A stretch of 64,000 nt of DNA from Hymenopellis radicata (GCA_015501595.1 JADNRX010000044.1:1-64000); one strand, 5' to 3'. Numbered from the stretch's first letter, positions 23,405 through 34,849 are shown. Numbers and translations: made by a program. The notes: generated from the letters alone by a model not told the origin.

Positions 23405-25144
23405 CTACTTCGACATTTCAATATACGAAAAGCTAGCAACAACATCCGACAACTCCCGCGTCTTGTCCAACCCAGGCCAATATTCAAAGTCACTGTTATT
23501 AGTCATCACCACCTCCAAAGCCCCATACCCAGCCTCCTTATACGTCCTCGCCAACTTGATCACCTCCTCATAATTCCTTCTCGGCAGCTCCATCGGGTCA
23601 AAGTCATCAACATTGTCCTCCAGTCTAACACCAGCACACCACATCCAGCCCCGATCACTGACGTTCTGCTGACTCGACTTGTGCAAATACACCCTCCTAA
23701 GCTTCGGGTAATTCCTCGGCCGCCGCTCAACAAGGCTCCTCAGCGCCTCACAAAAGCTCGCGCACGTCTGCGCATCCGCAGACACATACACCGCCTCCAG
23801 CGACACGAGACTCCACAGCGCCATCCGCCACCACGTCACAGTCGGCAACGCCGACCGCAGCCCATACCCGCTCCGCACCTCCAACACACGCACGTCCGCC
23901 ATGATCGTCCGAAAGATCCTCCTGCACGTGCGGATCCTGATCTTGCGTCTCCGCGCGAAAAACGTAAAGTCCAACACCCCGTCTGTGCCTTCGTCCTCAT
24001 AGCCGCGCCAGCGCGTTACGCGGCTGACATCGGTGTGGTCGTACCCATACAGATGAGTACTTGACGGAAAATCAGCGCTGGTCCGGACAACGAGCGCAAG
24101 GATGCGCGAGGTGTGTGCGAGAGTCTTTGGGCGGCGGAAACGCGGTATGAGGGGATACAGAATGAACGCGGAGACGTCGTGGGTATCCTCGATGCGGGGA
24201 TAGACGGTAGACTTGATCTGTATGTCGGGATGCGCGTGGATATTAGTGAGGAAGGAGTAAATGATGTAGAAGAGACTGCTAATGGACAAGCTCTGCAGAC
24301 GAGGAAGCTTGACGATAGGCAGCGGAATCTCTGGAGAATCGTTTTGGACGACAACGAGTTCTATACACAGGATCTCCAGATAGGAGAGCTCCGCCAAAAC
24401 GTCGAAGAACTCGTGAATCTCGTAATGGCGCGTTAGAGACACGGGGCCGGCCAGGGACAGCTCAGTCAAATTGTGGGGTAGACTCGTCAGCGTCACGTAG
24501 GCATTGCTGAGCACGAGACGATGTAAACTCGGCAGAGCTTCGACGGTCGCCCTGGGCAGCCAATAGACGTCCCCATCCTCGTCCTCCTTCGACTCTTCGC
24601 AGGAAATGTGGAGCTTCTCGAGCCGCGGCGGTCTTTCATCACCAATGAGCTCCATGACTTCCCGCACGTTCTCTAGATCAAGGCCTAGATGCAACGACTT
24701 CTAGTTCATGAGCGGCGCAGCCAAGTCCTCGATCCAAAATAGGGACCACCTAGAGTGGTGCGAGATATGAAGGGGGCAGTTGCGCGCGCGCTTGACCTGA
24801 TTCTGCACCCGGTGATATGTCTTCAGATCCCATTCCCGGGGCCCCCACATGGCCGTCTCAATGAATGACCACAGGAAGCCGTCGTTCATGATGAGGGCGT
24901 GCCAATGACGGCAGACTTTCAATAGGACGACACACTGTTCGAGGCCGGAATGGATGGTGCGACCTGGATGGCGTGCTAGAATGCGAAATATAAGGGAGAG
25001 GACTTCGTTTGGAAGGGTATCGATGGGTGCACGGGTGGTATCATAGAAGGTGGGCGAGCGTAAGGAGAGAAGAGGGGCATTTGCAGAGTAAGAGGAAATT
25101 TCTGCGGGTCTGTAAAGTGTTATACCATGAGCTTGGTACGCCAT
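23405..25144 (-). pseudogene. F-box protein paralogue B with an in-frame TAG
   Basis: The N-terminal part (25144-24704) has the F-box segment IDTLPNEVLSLIFRILARH and VCRHWHALIMNDGFLWS. The C-terminal part (24700-23405) carries the LRR-like repeats and blocks THLYGYDHTDVSR, VSADAQTCASFCEALRSL and NSDFEYWPGLDKTREL, all matching paralogue A at 16.6-18.3 kb. The two parts are in the same frame, separated only by TAG at 24701-24703. Paralogue A reads LNLRSL where this copy reads N-stop-KSL, so a single T-to-A change (TTG to TAG) explains it. Total length, about 580 codons, fits the family. It is either a young pseudogene, a consensus error or a readthrough case. A Skp1-binding fragment alone would still be made from the first part. 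Confidence 0.8.
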
Positions 25145-25308
25145 TCGACGCGTACTAGTTTCTCCTACCTAGATTCCTTGGACATATCCAGGAGGTCATT
25201 TGAGATATCCATCGCGGGTAAGCAATATGTCCATATGTTGGGAGTAGGTCGCGGCGGTCTATACTTGAGCTCTGAAAGACGCACCAGAGATGGCGACAAC
25301 AGCTCGAG

Positions 25309-25743
25309 TTGTTGGCCGTAAGTATAGGATCTGGTATAGGAAGATGGTGGTTCTCTGCCAAGCCCCTGGAGGAGGACACTCGTCGGGCCGCATCTCCGGT
25401 TGACTGGGCAGGCACCGTAACTGCATACGAGCTCTTGACGTCTCCCAATGGACCGAAGAAGATTGTCATGTTCGTCGATATGTACCGCGTCTGACCTCTC
25501 ATCCAGACTAGGGACTCTGTACCCTTTATCGGTCCAGTTCCCGGACTGGCTGGACAATATGTCATGGCTGGATTTAATGGGCATGGTACGTTTGATTCGT
25601 GGCGTTATCTTCCCGTGTTGACAGGTATATTTGGTTGCGCCCCAGGCCTGGCCAAGATGATGACCGGTGGTACTTGGGCGGACACGAGCATGCCAGAGTG
25701 TTTCCAAATCACTGCAGACAGGATCGACAAGTTGAAAGCGTAA
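25309..25743 (+). pseudogene. FAD-dependent oxidoreductase (DAO family) C-terminal remnant
   Basis: The end of a DadA/DAO-like gene is clear: RDSVPFIGPVPGLAGQYVMA and GFNGHG, then an intron (GTACGT near 25586 to ACAG near 25624). The tail after it reads IFGCAPGLAKMMTGGTW...PECFQITADR and stops at TAA 25741-25743. These are the glycine-rich C-terminal FAD-contact blocks of the family. Upstream (25309-25500) only a loosely plausible segment remains, with a TGA just before the conserved part. The Rossmann GxGxxG domain is missing, so the gene is dead or truncated. Confidence 0.65.
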
Positions 25744-27710
25744 TTTTCGTGAGCAGATATCGAGAATGGAGGCCTGAGTCCACCACTTGTCTCGGCTCGC
25801 TTATTTAAACGTGTCTTTGTATCGTTTCAATTTTGAACGCATCTTATCTGTTATCTTATCTAAGTGTGCCTGCCCTTGACAGAAAGCTGTACCAATGCCA
25901 TATCCACCATCACTCTCTTCAACACCACCACTACTACCTTATAGTGTACTACGTTCCATGCCGGATATTCACCCACAGCAATCAGGCTCTGACTCGCACC
26001 TCAACGAGACGGCCAGTACCACACAGGCGGCTCTTCCTGAAGCCTCGCCAGAGCCAACAGTCGAACAACCTCGAACCACGGCGACGCCTAGGAGAGCAGC
26101 TGGGCACTCGCAGTCGGACAGGCATATTATGGGGCTTAAGCAACCCACCATTCTCCCTGGCGTATCACAGCCCATATTCAGCGACGACTACGAGAAGAAA
26201 TTTCCTGAGGATCCGTATTTCCAGGAAACCGCGCCGAATGCGCGCTTATGGCGTACATATGTTGAAGAAGCGGCTGCTTTTGATGAGGTTATGGTTGGAC
26301 AATCTCGAGAAGGCCTTGACGTTATGCTCGTATTTGTACGTTTTCTCATTTTTGTTGCCAATTCGACAGTTGTTCATGGGCGTTTCGCTAGGCGGGTCTT
26401 TTCTCGGCCGTCGTTACTTCATTCCTCGTTCAAGTTTCTCAGAACCTAAAGGCAGACTTTTCGGAGATGTCTGTCCTCCTTCTCTATGATATCGCGTCCA
26501 TTCAGCTCAGTATGGCTGGCGGCGCTTCCATTACCAATATCACCAATCTCTCGATAAATCCCGCGCAGAAATTCACGCCCGACGCCATTGATGTGTGGAT
26601 CAATGGCCTTTGGGTTGTCAGTCTCACTGCCGCTCTGGTCGTCGCGCTCGCCGCCGTCCTTGTGAAGCAATGGCTACACCACTATGTATCTCTGCCATCC
26701 GGGACCGCCGGCCTTCGCAGCCATGTTCGCCAATTTCGTTTCATGGGGCTTGAACGCTGGCGCGTGCGCGTTATCATCGGCATGCTTCCCATCATTATGC
26801 ATGTATCCCTGATGCTGTTCCTCGGCGGGCTTTGCCTCTTCTTCGTTCCACTGCGTGTCTCGCTGGCATGGACGATTGGTGTCATCACCGTCGTTGTATG
26901 CGTTGTTTATCTTGCTAGCAACGCTATCCCGATATTCCTTCCCCAGTGTCCGTACCACACACCGCTCAGCGATTTTCTTCAATACATATCGCATATCATC
27001 ATTTTCATTATCCGATTATCATGGCAAAGAGTCCACCGCTGTCTTACGAAGTCAACTGCTTCCCAGACCTCTTCCACACCAGAAGAGTCTTTTGTTGTAT
27101 GCCAGAAGTCTCTGCTTGAGACGGAAACAGAGGTGGTGCATGCTAGATATGATTTCATCTCTGTTGATGCTATGGACTGGTTGTTCCATATGTCGTCGAA
27201 CCCCAGTGTTCGGAGTATCGTACTGCAAGCCATAGGTGGTCTCTCAGAGACGGCACTAGAACATGCCCAAGCTACTTGGGCAAACTCCCAAGAACTCGAA
27301 GAGGCGATGAATCAGCAGGTTAGCCGCTGGACTGCTAACTGGCGTGTTCTCTCGACGCATCGTCGCCAATATGTCGAAAATACCATAGAACGCGTCTTTC
27401 GTTCTTCCGCGGTCCTCTCAGCCATTTGGAAACGTGTTAGTGCTGGAATTATTCATTTCACTACATCACCCTCTAATAACTTTCCTGCTATGGGCTGCTA
27501 TGTTGAAATCGATGATCCCCGTATCCAAGCGGTCCTGTGGGTTTTCTGCCACAATCGTTGGACTCCTGCCATGCATTCCAAGTTTCTTCACTTCCTCCTC
27601 ATACAGCATCAAGCACAAATTCATTCCCTTCTATGGGAGAAAATGCTTGAGCTTGCTTTGTCACAGGGAACTTTTCGTGTTAGTGACCAACATCTCAGTG
27701 TGGTTGAATG

Positions 27711-27718
27711 CACTCATC
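27711..27718. repeat. Left target-site duplication CACTCATC
   Basis: An 8-bp direct repeat abutting the left TIR of the hAT-like element. The same octamer follows the right TIR at 28847-28854. Eight bp is the standard duplication length for hAT elements. Confidence 0.9.
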
Positions 27719-28846
27719 TAAGGAATAGCACGGGAGGATCCGCGGGTGTCGGGAGGGACACCCACGCCCGTGCCCGTTGCGGGTCAACACCCGCACCATA
27801 TGGGTACGGGCTGCGCGGGTTCACCGACCCGTGGGTTGGCCCATGGGTTATGACCCAAATCCATTCATGCCGACGAGTATCCCCGGGCAATGGCACGGGG
27901 ACACTCAATCGTGCATGATGCAAGGACTGGGTGCGTGTGGTGGTGTGTTGAAGGCCTTCAATGTCCTGAAATTCAAAGTTAGAAATGCATTCCAAGTAGA
28001 AAGAAACTTCTTGGGAGACTTACCCACAGCTTGACAGATGTCAATCCGTTGCTTTACAACGTTCCTCGTGGGTAGAGGCTGAGTCGAGGGCCTGACAGAG
28101 CCTCAGCGAGTCGAGGTGATGAACCGGCAGTCCGCAGACGAATACTTGATTTCGCGGCGGCGGCGTGATGTGGCCTCGCTGGCCAGGCTTCGAGGCAGTT
28201 GAAATTAGACTAGCATCAAGTTAGAAATGTATGCTGAACAGAGCAGAAATAATCAACGTACCAGAATGCAACCCGCGAGGATCATTCACTTAAGACATCG
28301 CGCGCGGCTTCAGCAAACGCGACCACGTTACTGATATTCGCGTGTCATCCCAAGTGTTCCCCTCTCCTCCAGACGGCATGGCTGTCCTATGCCAGACGTT
28401 GTCCTTGTCCTTGTCCAGGCGTCGTTGTTATTGTCCGGTCAGTTGTCGTCCTCGTTCTGTCACAAAGACAGCAGCAGGAAGTCTGGACTCTGGTGCAGAG
28501 CCAGGGCCACAATCAACAGCCCAAAGGCCGCTTGGCAGTTGTCAGAGCCGAAGTGGCGATGGCCGTCGCTCACTTGGTGAGCATAGTGGTGGGAGAGATA
28601 CAGGCAACGACTCGATCGAATGCTGACGCGTCGCCTCGGATCTCGGCCCGCAACGCCGGATCGCGAGAACTACTTGGAAATTGACTTTAAATATATGATT
28701 ATACGTTGCATGCTCTACATAGGGAGTACGGGTTGGTGTGGGTGCAGTGGGCTACCCGCGGGTGTCTAGCTCGCGACCCACACCCGCGCCCGCGCTGACC
28801 CGTACCCGCAACCCACGCCAACCCGCCCAACCCGTGCTATTCCTTA
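27719..28846. mobile_element. Non-autonomous hAT-like transposon, 1,128 bp
   Basis: It has perfect 16-bp terminal inverted repeats: TAAGGAATAGCACGGG at 27719-27734 and its exact complement at 28831-28846. It is flanked by the 8-bp direct repeat CACTCATC. Both subterminal regions (about 27735-27900 and 28735-28830) are packed with CCCGCACCC/GGGTGGGT-type motifs in opposite orientation, as is typical of hAT ends where transposase binds. No transposase frame is present, so it would depend on a partner element in trans. The clean duplication and perfect TIRs suggest a recent insertion. Confidence 0.9.
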
Positions 28847-28854
28847 CACTCATC
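28847..28854. repeat. Right target-site duplication CACTCATC
   Basis: An identical octamer to 27711-27718. Together they mark the insertion site inside the DUF6535 coding exon. Confidence 0.9.
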
Positions 28855-30335
28855 TCATGACCATCATGCTCCCGGACGTCGAACATATGTCCGCTAAGTG
28901 TGTACCCTCATTGATGACCTTGAGAGACTTCATATCTGCGCATTCAACGCCTGTAACATCATCCATCACACCTGCACGCTGGGACTACTTGATGCAAATG
29001 CCGATTTTGGCTTGTAATGGTGGCATGGTCATTTCAGCTGTCACGCGAGAGCACGCACTCCTTACCATCGGTAAATTTGCCCTTACCGCTCTCAATGACG
29101 GTCCATTGTCGAACCTGGATCTATCGGATGTCCGGTGGCACATCGAACTTCTTTGTCATACTTTGTACCACTTCGGCGAGCCTGAATATCTCCTTCCTAA
29201 ATCTTCGTATGGTCTAACCGAAGATTCTCCTTTTATGAGTGCGCTGTACGATTTCCTGCTTGCAACCATGCAAAGCTGTGTCTTTGTTCCTGAATTACCC
29301 AGCACTGGTATGGAACATCATGTCCACATAATGCTAAATGGTTCTCTTCTGCGTATTCTTAAGATTTATCGCCATTTATCACAGTCAAAGAAGCAATTTT
29401 CTTTCCCCTTGATACATAAACTTTTTGCGGTTTCTGTATCTCGCCTGCACCCCGGTCGTCCTTTACAAACACAGCATCCTCGCGAGCTCGTGCATAGTGT
29501 TCATATCCTCTGTGATATCTTGGCACTCTCTCTGTCTCGAAGGTGCGAGGAAGGCATGCAGATCTTTGTTGAGGGTGACTGGATCCCATTAGCAGCGCCG
29601 ATATGGTTTGAGCACTCGGATTATCCACATTCGCCCATCATGGAGGCTTATGTCTGTGGGTCTAGTATGCTGTCTAAACCCACAGTACGCCAACTCCTTT
29701 TGGACTATCTCTACCAACCTCGAAATGTCGTTCTTGCCTTCATTACCGTAATGAGGGACTCACAACATCTGAGGCGGCTTGTCGAGCTAGATCCAACACA
29801 TCCTTCCTGGACTGAATGCCTTTCTGTCATGCAGGCTGTCCTCCGTTGGTCTCGACGGCCACCTAACGACGTGACACAGTTTCCGTTAGAGGCCTATCTA
29901 GACGGAATGGTACTCCGGTACCCTGTACATCCCGATTTCATCGAAGATTCCTTCGGTCAGCTTCTACTTCGAAAATTCAGTGAAGATGGGTATGTTCGAG
30001 ATCTTGAACATGCCTTAAGTGTATTGGAGGGGATTGTCGGGAAGGAGGTTGTAAACATATGAGGTCTACAGCTAGATATGATCGCGAAGTCGAAACTATG
30101 TAGATGTACGTCTTGTTGTATACGATAGATAGACCAAGTCATTGTGTGTAGTGGCACGGGGAGGAGGTCCGGCATCTCAACTTAGAAATGACGTCCTAGC
30201 GGGCCAAGTCGAAGACTCGAAGGGCACCCGGCGCATGCAAGGATTATTGATGTACGGCATCACACTCCGGCATCGGATGATGAGAGTCGTTTACCTTCTA
30301 GTTTAGTTTACCCGTTCCGTTGTCTTGCCTGAGTA

Positions 30336-30579
30336 CTGTAGCGTTTCGACCATAACTTCACAGCCTGTGACCCGTTATGGTCTGAAGTTACAGCGAACAG
30401 CTTCACAGACCCTTAAATTGCCTTATTTGGACAGTCCTGCCTATGGCAGGACCTGAAATTTCCTTATTTGGAGGCTCGTGCCTGGCCAAAGTGGTCCGTG
30501 ACCCGTTATGGTGTATATATAGCTTCACTTCAAAGACCTCCGTGACCCGTTATGTGAATTTGCGGTCGAAACGCTACAG
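30336..30579. mobile_element. Tc1/mariner-type MITE, 244 bp
   Basis: The ends are perfect inverted repeats CTGTAGCGTTTCGACC (30336-30351) and GGTCGAAACGCTACAG (30564-30579), each flanked by TA (30334-30335, 30580-30581), the duplication used by Tc1/mariner elements. The interior has no coding frame. It carries three copies of GTGACCCGTTATG and two of a CCTTATTTGGA-containing unit, so it is built of short repeats. Confidence 0.85.
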
Positions 30580-31191
30580 TAGTCTTGTTAGACGACCAAG
30601 TGGCAGATGAATCTTACTCAGGCCCAGATTGTTCGCGCCACCCAAGATAGCACCGGAGTTCCTATAGGCTAGCCACATGCTCAAGTAACGTCCGCGCTTA
30701 TGGGCGTCGGGATCTGAGGAATGTGGTCAGAGGCAGTACGATACACGCAGAGAGATATCGTACACTATGAACAATGAGTATGTTGTACAACGGACGAAAG
30801 GTTACGTACCCCAATCATGATCGCGCCTTCACTGTTGACGCGTCGCGACTTTGAAAGTGGGAAGCAAGAGTTGCAGCGTCGACAAGCATTCGAACGACGT
30901 TGTGAGCGCGCCTCTGACTGATTAACCCAGCCTAACCAAAAAAGATTGACATCCAATATCCATCGAATAACTACTATTAATCGGTCTCGAGTGACGGTAT
31001 CGTTAGTCAACGTAACAACTGAAGACTTGGAAGGGTGTATAATGGCATGCCGCTCAAAGAACAGGAACTTGCGTAAGATACCGCGGTCGAATTCTACTTT
31101 ATTGACTTGGTGTCCGAGTGAGCATTGGTATAGGTATTGGAAGATGTGTTACAGATAGAAAGATACAGCATTGGGGTCGAGAGAAGAGAGA
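30580..31191. other. Intergenic after the MITE
   Basis: Short frames on both strands, none with family resemblance. The right end is the 3' flank of the E2 gene. Confidence 0.4.
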
Positions 31192-32064
31192 TTAAACACT
31201 AGAAGGACGGTCAGTATCAAGCGATGTGAGCGTTGGAAAGGTGGCGTACGTGTCATCTAGAACGCAGATCATGCATCAAGTAACACAAGTAGACATAACG
31301 GAAACGTACCATCGTAGTGCCATTGCGTCTAGATTGACGTTAGCCTGGTTTTAGGACAATATAGGGAGAAAACGGACCTTCTTGGGATTGTCAGGCGCGT
31401 GGCGGATGTAACGATCGTTGTCGGGCGGCCTAGGTCGCTGTCAGAGACGTGTCTGATTTGAGGGGTAGACGCAGTTACCGTTCCTTCTTCTGTAGAAACC
31501 GGCGAGGTGAGCAATGCGCCAAGGTCAAATGGAGGCACGACGTGCCTTGCAGGATGCGAGCATGCTCTGCAGCGTCACGCACACGGCGACGACGCTAAGG
31601 ACGGGCGACCATTCGTTCCCGAGGATAGAGGCGCAGATATGTCCGTTGGAATATACATGCTGTAGACATTGGTGAGCACGCATAAATAGATATATCGACG
31701 GGCGACGCACTGGATGAACGGGCGACTCCTTGCCCTCAGCTACCATAAACTGGACCGCCGGCGAAGATATAGGATAGTCCTTGTCGAATCTGAACAGCAG
31801 CGTGAACGCTTCGCCCTGGATCACTGAAATGATGAGATATTTGCAGGCGTGTGCGCGGATGGTAGACCTTGTACAGCGAGTCACCCATCACCTCGATGGT
31901 GAACTGCCACGATGCGAAATCGTCCGCCTTGAGGAGATTTATGCCTGGTATGGTGGGTGAGGAGATGTAGGACACTGACACCAAGGACACGCACCAACAG
32001 GGCACCCCTCGTTCTTGATTTCCATGAGCTCCTTGGCTAGCCGTCTGGACGAGATCGACGCCAT
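31192..32064 (-). CDS. UBE2W: Ubiquitin-conjugating enzyme E2, UBE2W type
   Basis: Six exons assemble to about 167 residues. They include SSRRLAKELMEIKNEGCPVG, GEAFTLLFRFDKDYPISSP and the active-site segment HPHVYSNGHICASILGNEW (Cys about 93), ending near PPDNDRY..WHYDDD. HPH in place of the usual HPN before the catalytic Cys, and the PPDN..Y / W-Y-D-D-T tail, are UBE2W hallmarks. By family it attaches ubiquitin to the alpha-amino group of disordered protein N-termini. One intron (31545-31438 on the minus strand) has a GC donor, AAG|GCACGT; using it gives SCKRPRPPDN without a gap. Start ATG 32062-32064, stop TAA 31192-31194. Confidence 0.9.
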
Positions 32065-33588
32065 TGCATCCAACGACCAGGTAGATGCTGAGCAGTGGTG
32101 AAGGGGCCTGAAAGCCCAGGCCTTGAAGGGCGGCATAGAAGCGGAAGCTCTAGACAAGCAGACACAAACACCGGGAGCAATAGGCTATTGCGCCACAAAT
32201 GAAGTCGCGTTGAGAAGACCTTAGAACGACGGGCACGATGTTCAAGGGAAATAATAAGCTGGAATGAGCGGTGCCGGTGCGTAGTTGGAAAGGCATCAAG
32301 ACGGCTGTTTCTGAGGATTCGTATCAACTGATCATACGGGCACCATTAGATAGTACTCCTTCCGCTTAAGAAATAATAGACCCACCCTTCGGCGTCTTCG
32401 TAGCAAACAACTCTGATGACACTGAAGTTCACCGCGGCTTGGGAGTGGCGGTTTCGTGCGTCGTGGGGCAGCGAGCACTAAACAGAGGTGAGAGCGAATC
32501 AAAATTGCTTAAGCCACAGATGATGGCATATTAATTCGGGGCCACAGGATCTTGCGAGGTAGCTGGCGGTTGAAAGCAAGCGATACGCGACCACGACGCG
32601 CACAGACGACTGATCACATGACCCAATCAATATTCCCACGGTGCGGCCATTAAAACCCTCGAATTTTTTTCTTTCCCTCGTTCCTTCCGCCATCTTCGTC
32701 CTCGATTCTCCAAATCTTCCCTCCTCTCTCCGGCGACCATGGAATGACTGTCCGTCATCGGTGCTCATCGATATCGTGAGTCCAGGTCCCTTTCCCGCTC
32801 CTGATGACTACTATCAGTTCTGCTTCCGAACGAGAGCCAATCAACCTCTTGTGGACAAACCCTGCTTACCAAAAAATATTCTCTGATCTTTTTATCCTTC
32901 AAATCCGCTTTGTGTTCCCGTTTCTGACTTGTTTTCAGTTCTTACCACCCCCTCAACAGTCTACCCTCCTCTAGGTACGCGGTGTTCCCTCTTTCTTTCC
33001 ATCCCCCGCTCCCACACCCTCCTTCATGACGAAAACAAGTTCATCCATTCGTTGACCATGTCCCACTGCATCGGCGGCCTCGTTTTGGGGTCGTTGACGC
33101 ACGGGCGCGTGGGCTTGAAAATCACCGGCTTTTCTGATTCTTTCTTCTCGTGCTCAACGTATCTTGTGCTGACCCATGATTTTTAGGAACGGCCTCTGCT
33201 TGTCATCTATCATTCGTGTCGTAGTACTAAGTAGCCTGTGTCGAGTTTATGTCCTTGAATATACCCATCTTTCATGTCTGCTATTCAATTTATCGTGATG
33301 CACGAGTACTCGTATCATCGAACAAGTTCAAGCGCTGCGGCGCTAGCCACTGAGAGCTCGAGGCTCCAGGCAAACAGCTACAAATCCCGGGGACTATAAA
33401 AGCCTTTTTCTCTCCTTCCTTTCGACCATAATGTCATTGTCTTCTCCGCTTATAGAGTCACTTGTATTCCATCCACTCATAGGGACGTACAGGCGCTCGC
33501 GGAGACGTAGAGAAACTCGTACTTGGCCGCAGCTGGGAGACGCTGATTCGGAGCATCTCGCAACGTGGTCTTGTATCGTACAGCTTAC
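32065..33588. other. Intergenic, pyrimidine-rich; orphan promoter-like patch
   Basis: CT-rich tracts around 32640-33050 carry short frames without family resemblance. At about 33389-33430 there is a TATA-like GACTATAAAAGCC, a CT-rich tract and ATAATG, which resembles a fungal core promoter. The frame it opens (33431-33721) runs antisense over the permease relic and does not look like a gene. Confidence 0.35.
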
Positions 33589-34513
33589 TTATGGTACCAT
33601 CACCCAAAATTTAATTTCATCGGGACAAATACCCATCATCTGTTTCGGTGGAATGAGATTGCTTTTATACGCTGGTAAACGCGAGTGCGCGACTAGTCCC
33701 AAGCGTACGTGGGTACCGTGAACACGGTAGTCAGGCAAAGGAATGCGACGAGGCAAGTGTTGAAGCGTGTTGGAGGGATGTCGAACGCGTTGCAATTGAG
33801 GAGGTCTGAAACACGCTAAGAGATAAGGAGTATTCCTAATGACCAACATTCCGAGAATACTAAGCTGTTCGCGGTGGAGCTTCCCTATACGACGTTGAGA
33901 ATAATGAAGGCATCACGGATGAGAAACAATAAAACATACGGTAATCACTGCGGACACAGAGAACGCACAAGTCGCAAGGAATTTAGGGTGTCGGTATTCT
34001 TCTCGCCACCGCTGCGAGGTAGACCCTGATAAAAGTCTGACATACACAGCGTGTAATCAAATGGCGCGCTGACCTCGATATAAACCGTCGTACCCACTGC
34101 CGCGATTGCCGCGCCAGTCAACCACATAAGGAGAGCCACACCGACCTCCAGATGACGCTGGGAATCGCAAAGATTCTATAGCGGCAGGACTGCGCCTAGG
34201 CCAAACGTTCGGTCTACGGTTGAAGATTAGAACAACAGCGCTGAACTAAGCGGCGTGAGGGGAAGGTCGAAGCATGCTTACCGAGCTGCCGCTTAGCATG
34301 TGGTACGTCGTCGAAGGCCTCTCCGTTACGTCTGAGCTCCGCGATCCATTTGAGCGATCGAATAAGTAGACAAGCAAGAGCTGTGAGCGTGGAGTGCTTT
34401 GTTATGGAGATCTCAGAAAGGTTTGAGATGAAATGTATGCCACTTGACGTCGTATCGGATTTGACCTCGGCGTGGAGGTGGATTGCTCGATGAAGACGTA
34501 GTGAATAGACCAA
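33589..34513 (-). pseudogene. LAT-type amino-acid permease pseudogene
   Basis: Fragments in changing frames follow the order of a fungal LAT/APC permease. They are DVPHAKRQLG, FSAVVLIFNR, IFAIPSVIWRS, VALLMWLTGAAIAAVGTTVY, GLPRSGGEKN, RHPKFLATCAFSVSAVIT and a late GTHVRLGLV block. These correspond to the N-terminal approach, TM1-TM3 and the next helices. Frames change between IWRS and VALL, between GGEKN and RHPKF, and after AVIT, and several residues are missing at the breaks. The C-terminal two thirds of a normal 500-residue permease is not present. Some breaks may be introns, but the losses at GGEKN show real decay. Confidence 0.7.
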
Positions 34514-34849
34514 GATTTAAATGACAACCGGAGGACAACAGGCGTCGAGATAACGCTCTGATACCCGTTGTGGCACTGGGCTATGGCAAGATGAACGAGG
34601 ACGTCAGCGCGCGCGCCTTAACAAGCTTAATGGTGGTGGGGAGAGGATAACATCAGTAAAAGGTCCGAGGCAGCCATCTAATCGTTTTCAAGCATACTTG
34701 CCTCACAATGAGGTCCTCCCCTTAGTGCGAAGGAAATAATGTGAGGAGTTACGGAACATACATGTCGTGCTACTGAAGTATACCCAAGATTCGTGAAAGT
34801 CAGAGCGATTTTTTAAAAAAAAATTTGACCCTCTTCTTCCTCTTTCTTT
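34514..34849. other. Intergenic
   Basis: Lies between the permease relic and the 3' end of the aldo/keto reductase. It contains a T/A-rich tract near 34811-34825 and no gene. Confidence 0.4.

Larger units (their letters stand above)
25895..30062 (+). pseudogene. DUF6535 membrane protein gene interrupted by a hAT-like element
   Basis: Exon 1 (25895-26335) encodes a variable N-terminus, then RLWRTYVEEAAAFDEVMV and GLDVMLVF. A 56-nt intron (26336-26391, GTACGT to CTAG) leads to AGLFSAVVTSFLVQVSQNLK, the DUF6535 signature found in basidiomycetes. Membrane segments follow, including WVVSLTAALVVALAAVLVKQ and two hydrophobic spans near 26790-26940. The frame runs to 27718 and is cut by a mobile element (27719-28846) plus one 8-bp target copy. 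Excising those 1,136 bp restores the frame exactly (TGC ACT CAT CTC ATG), and it runs on to TGA at 30060-30062, giving about 991 residues. So the host gene was intact when the element landed. Function unknown; the family is membrane-anchored with a large cytosolic region. As it stands, translation runs into the element. Confidence 0.85.

Noticed and set aside
23243..24064. 273-codon plus-strand open frame
   Set aside because: It is antisense to the conserved F-box paralogue B, and its Arg/Pro/His-rich translation is a codon-bias shadow.
25165..25707. 180-codon minus-strand open frame
   Set aside because: It overlaps the DAO remnant, whose conserved tail and intron are on the plus strand; the minus frame has no family resemblance.
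27777..28626. Open frames inside the hAT-like element
   Set aside because: They arise from the CCCGCACCC subterminal repeats and non-coding interior; no transposase motif is present.
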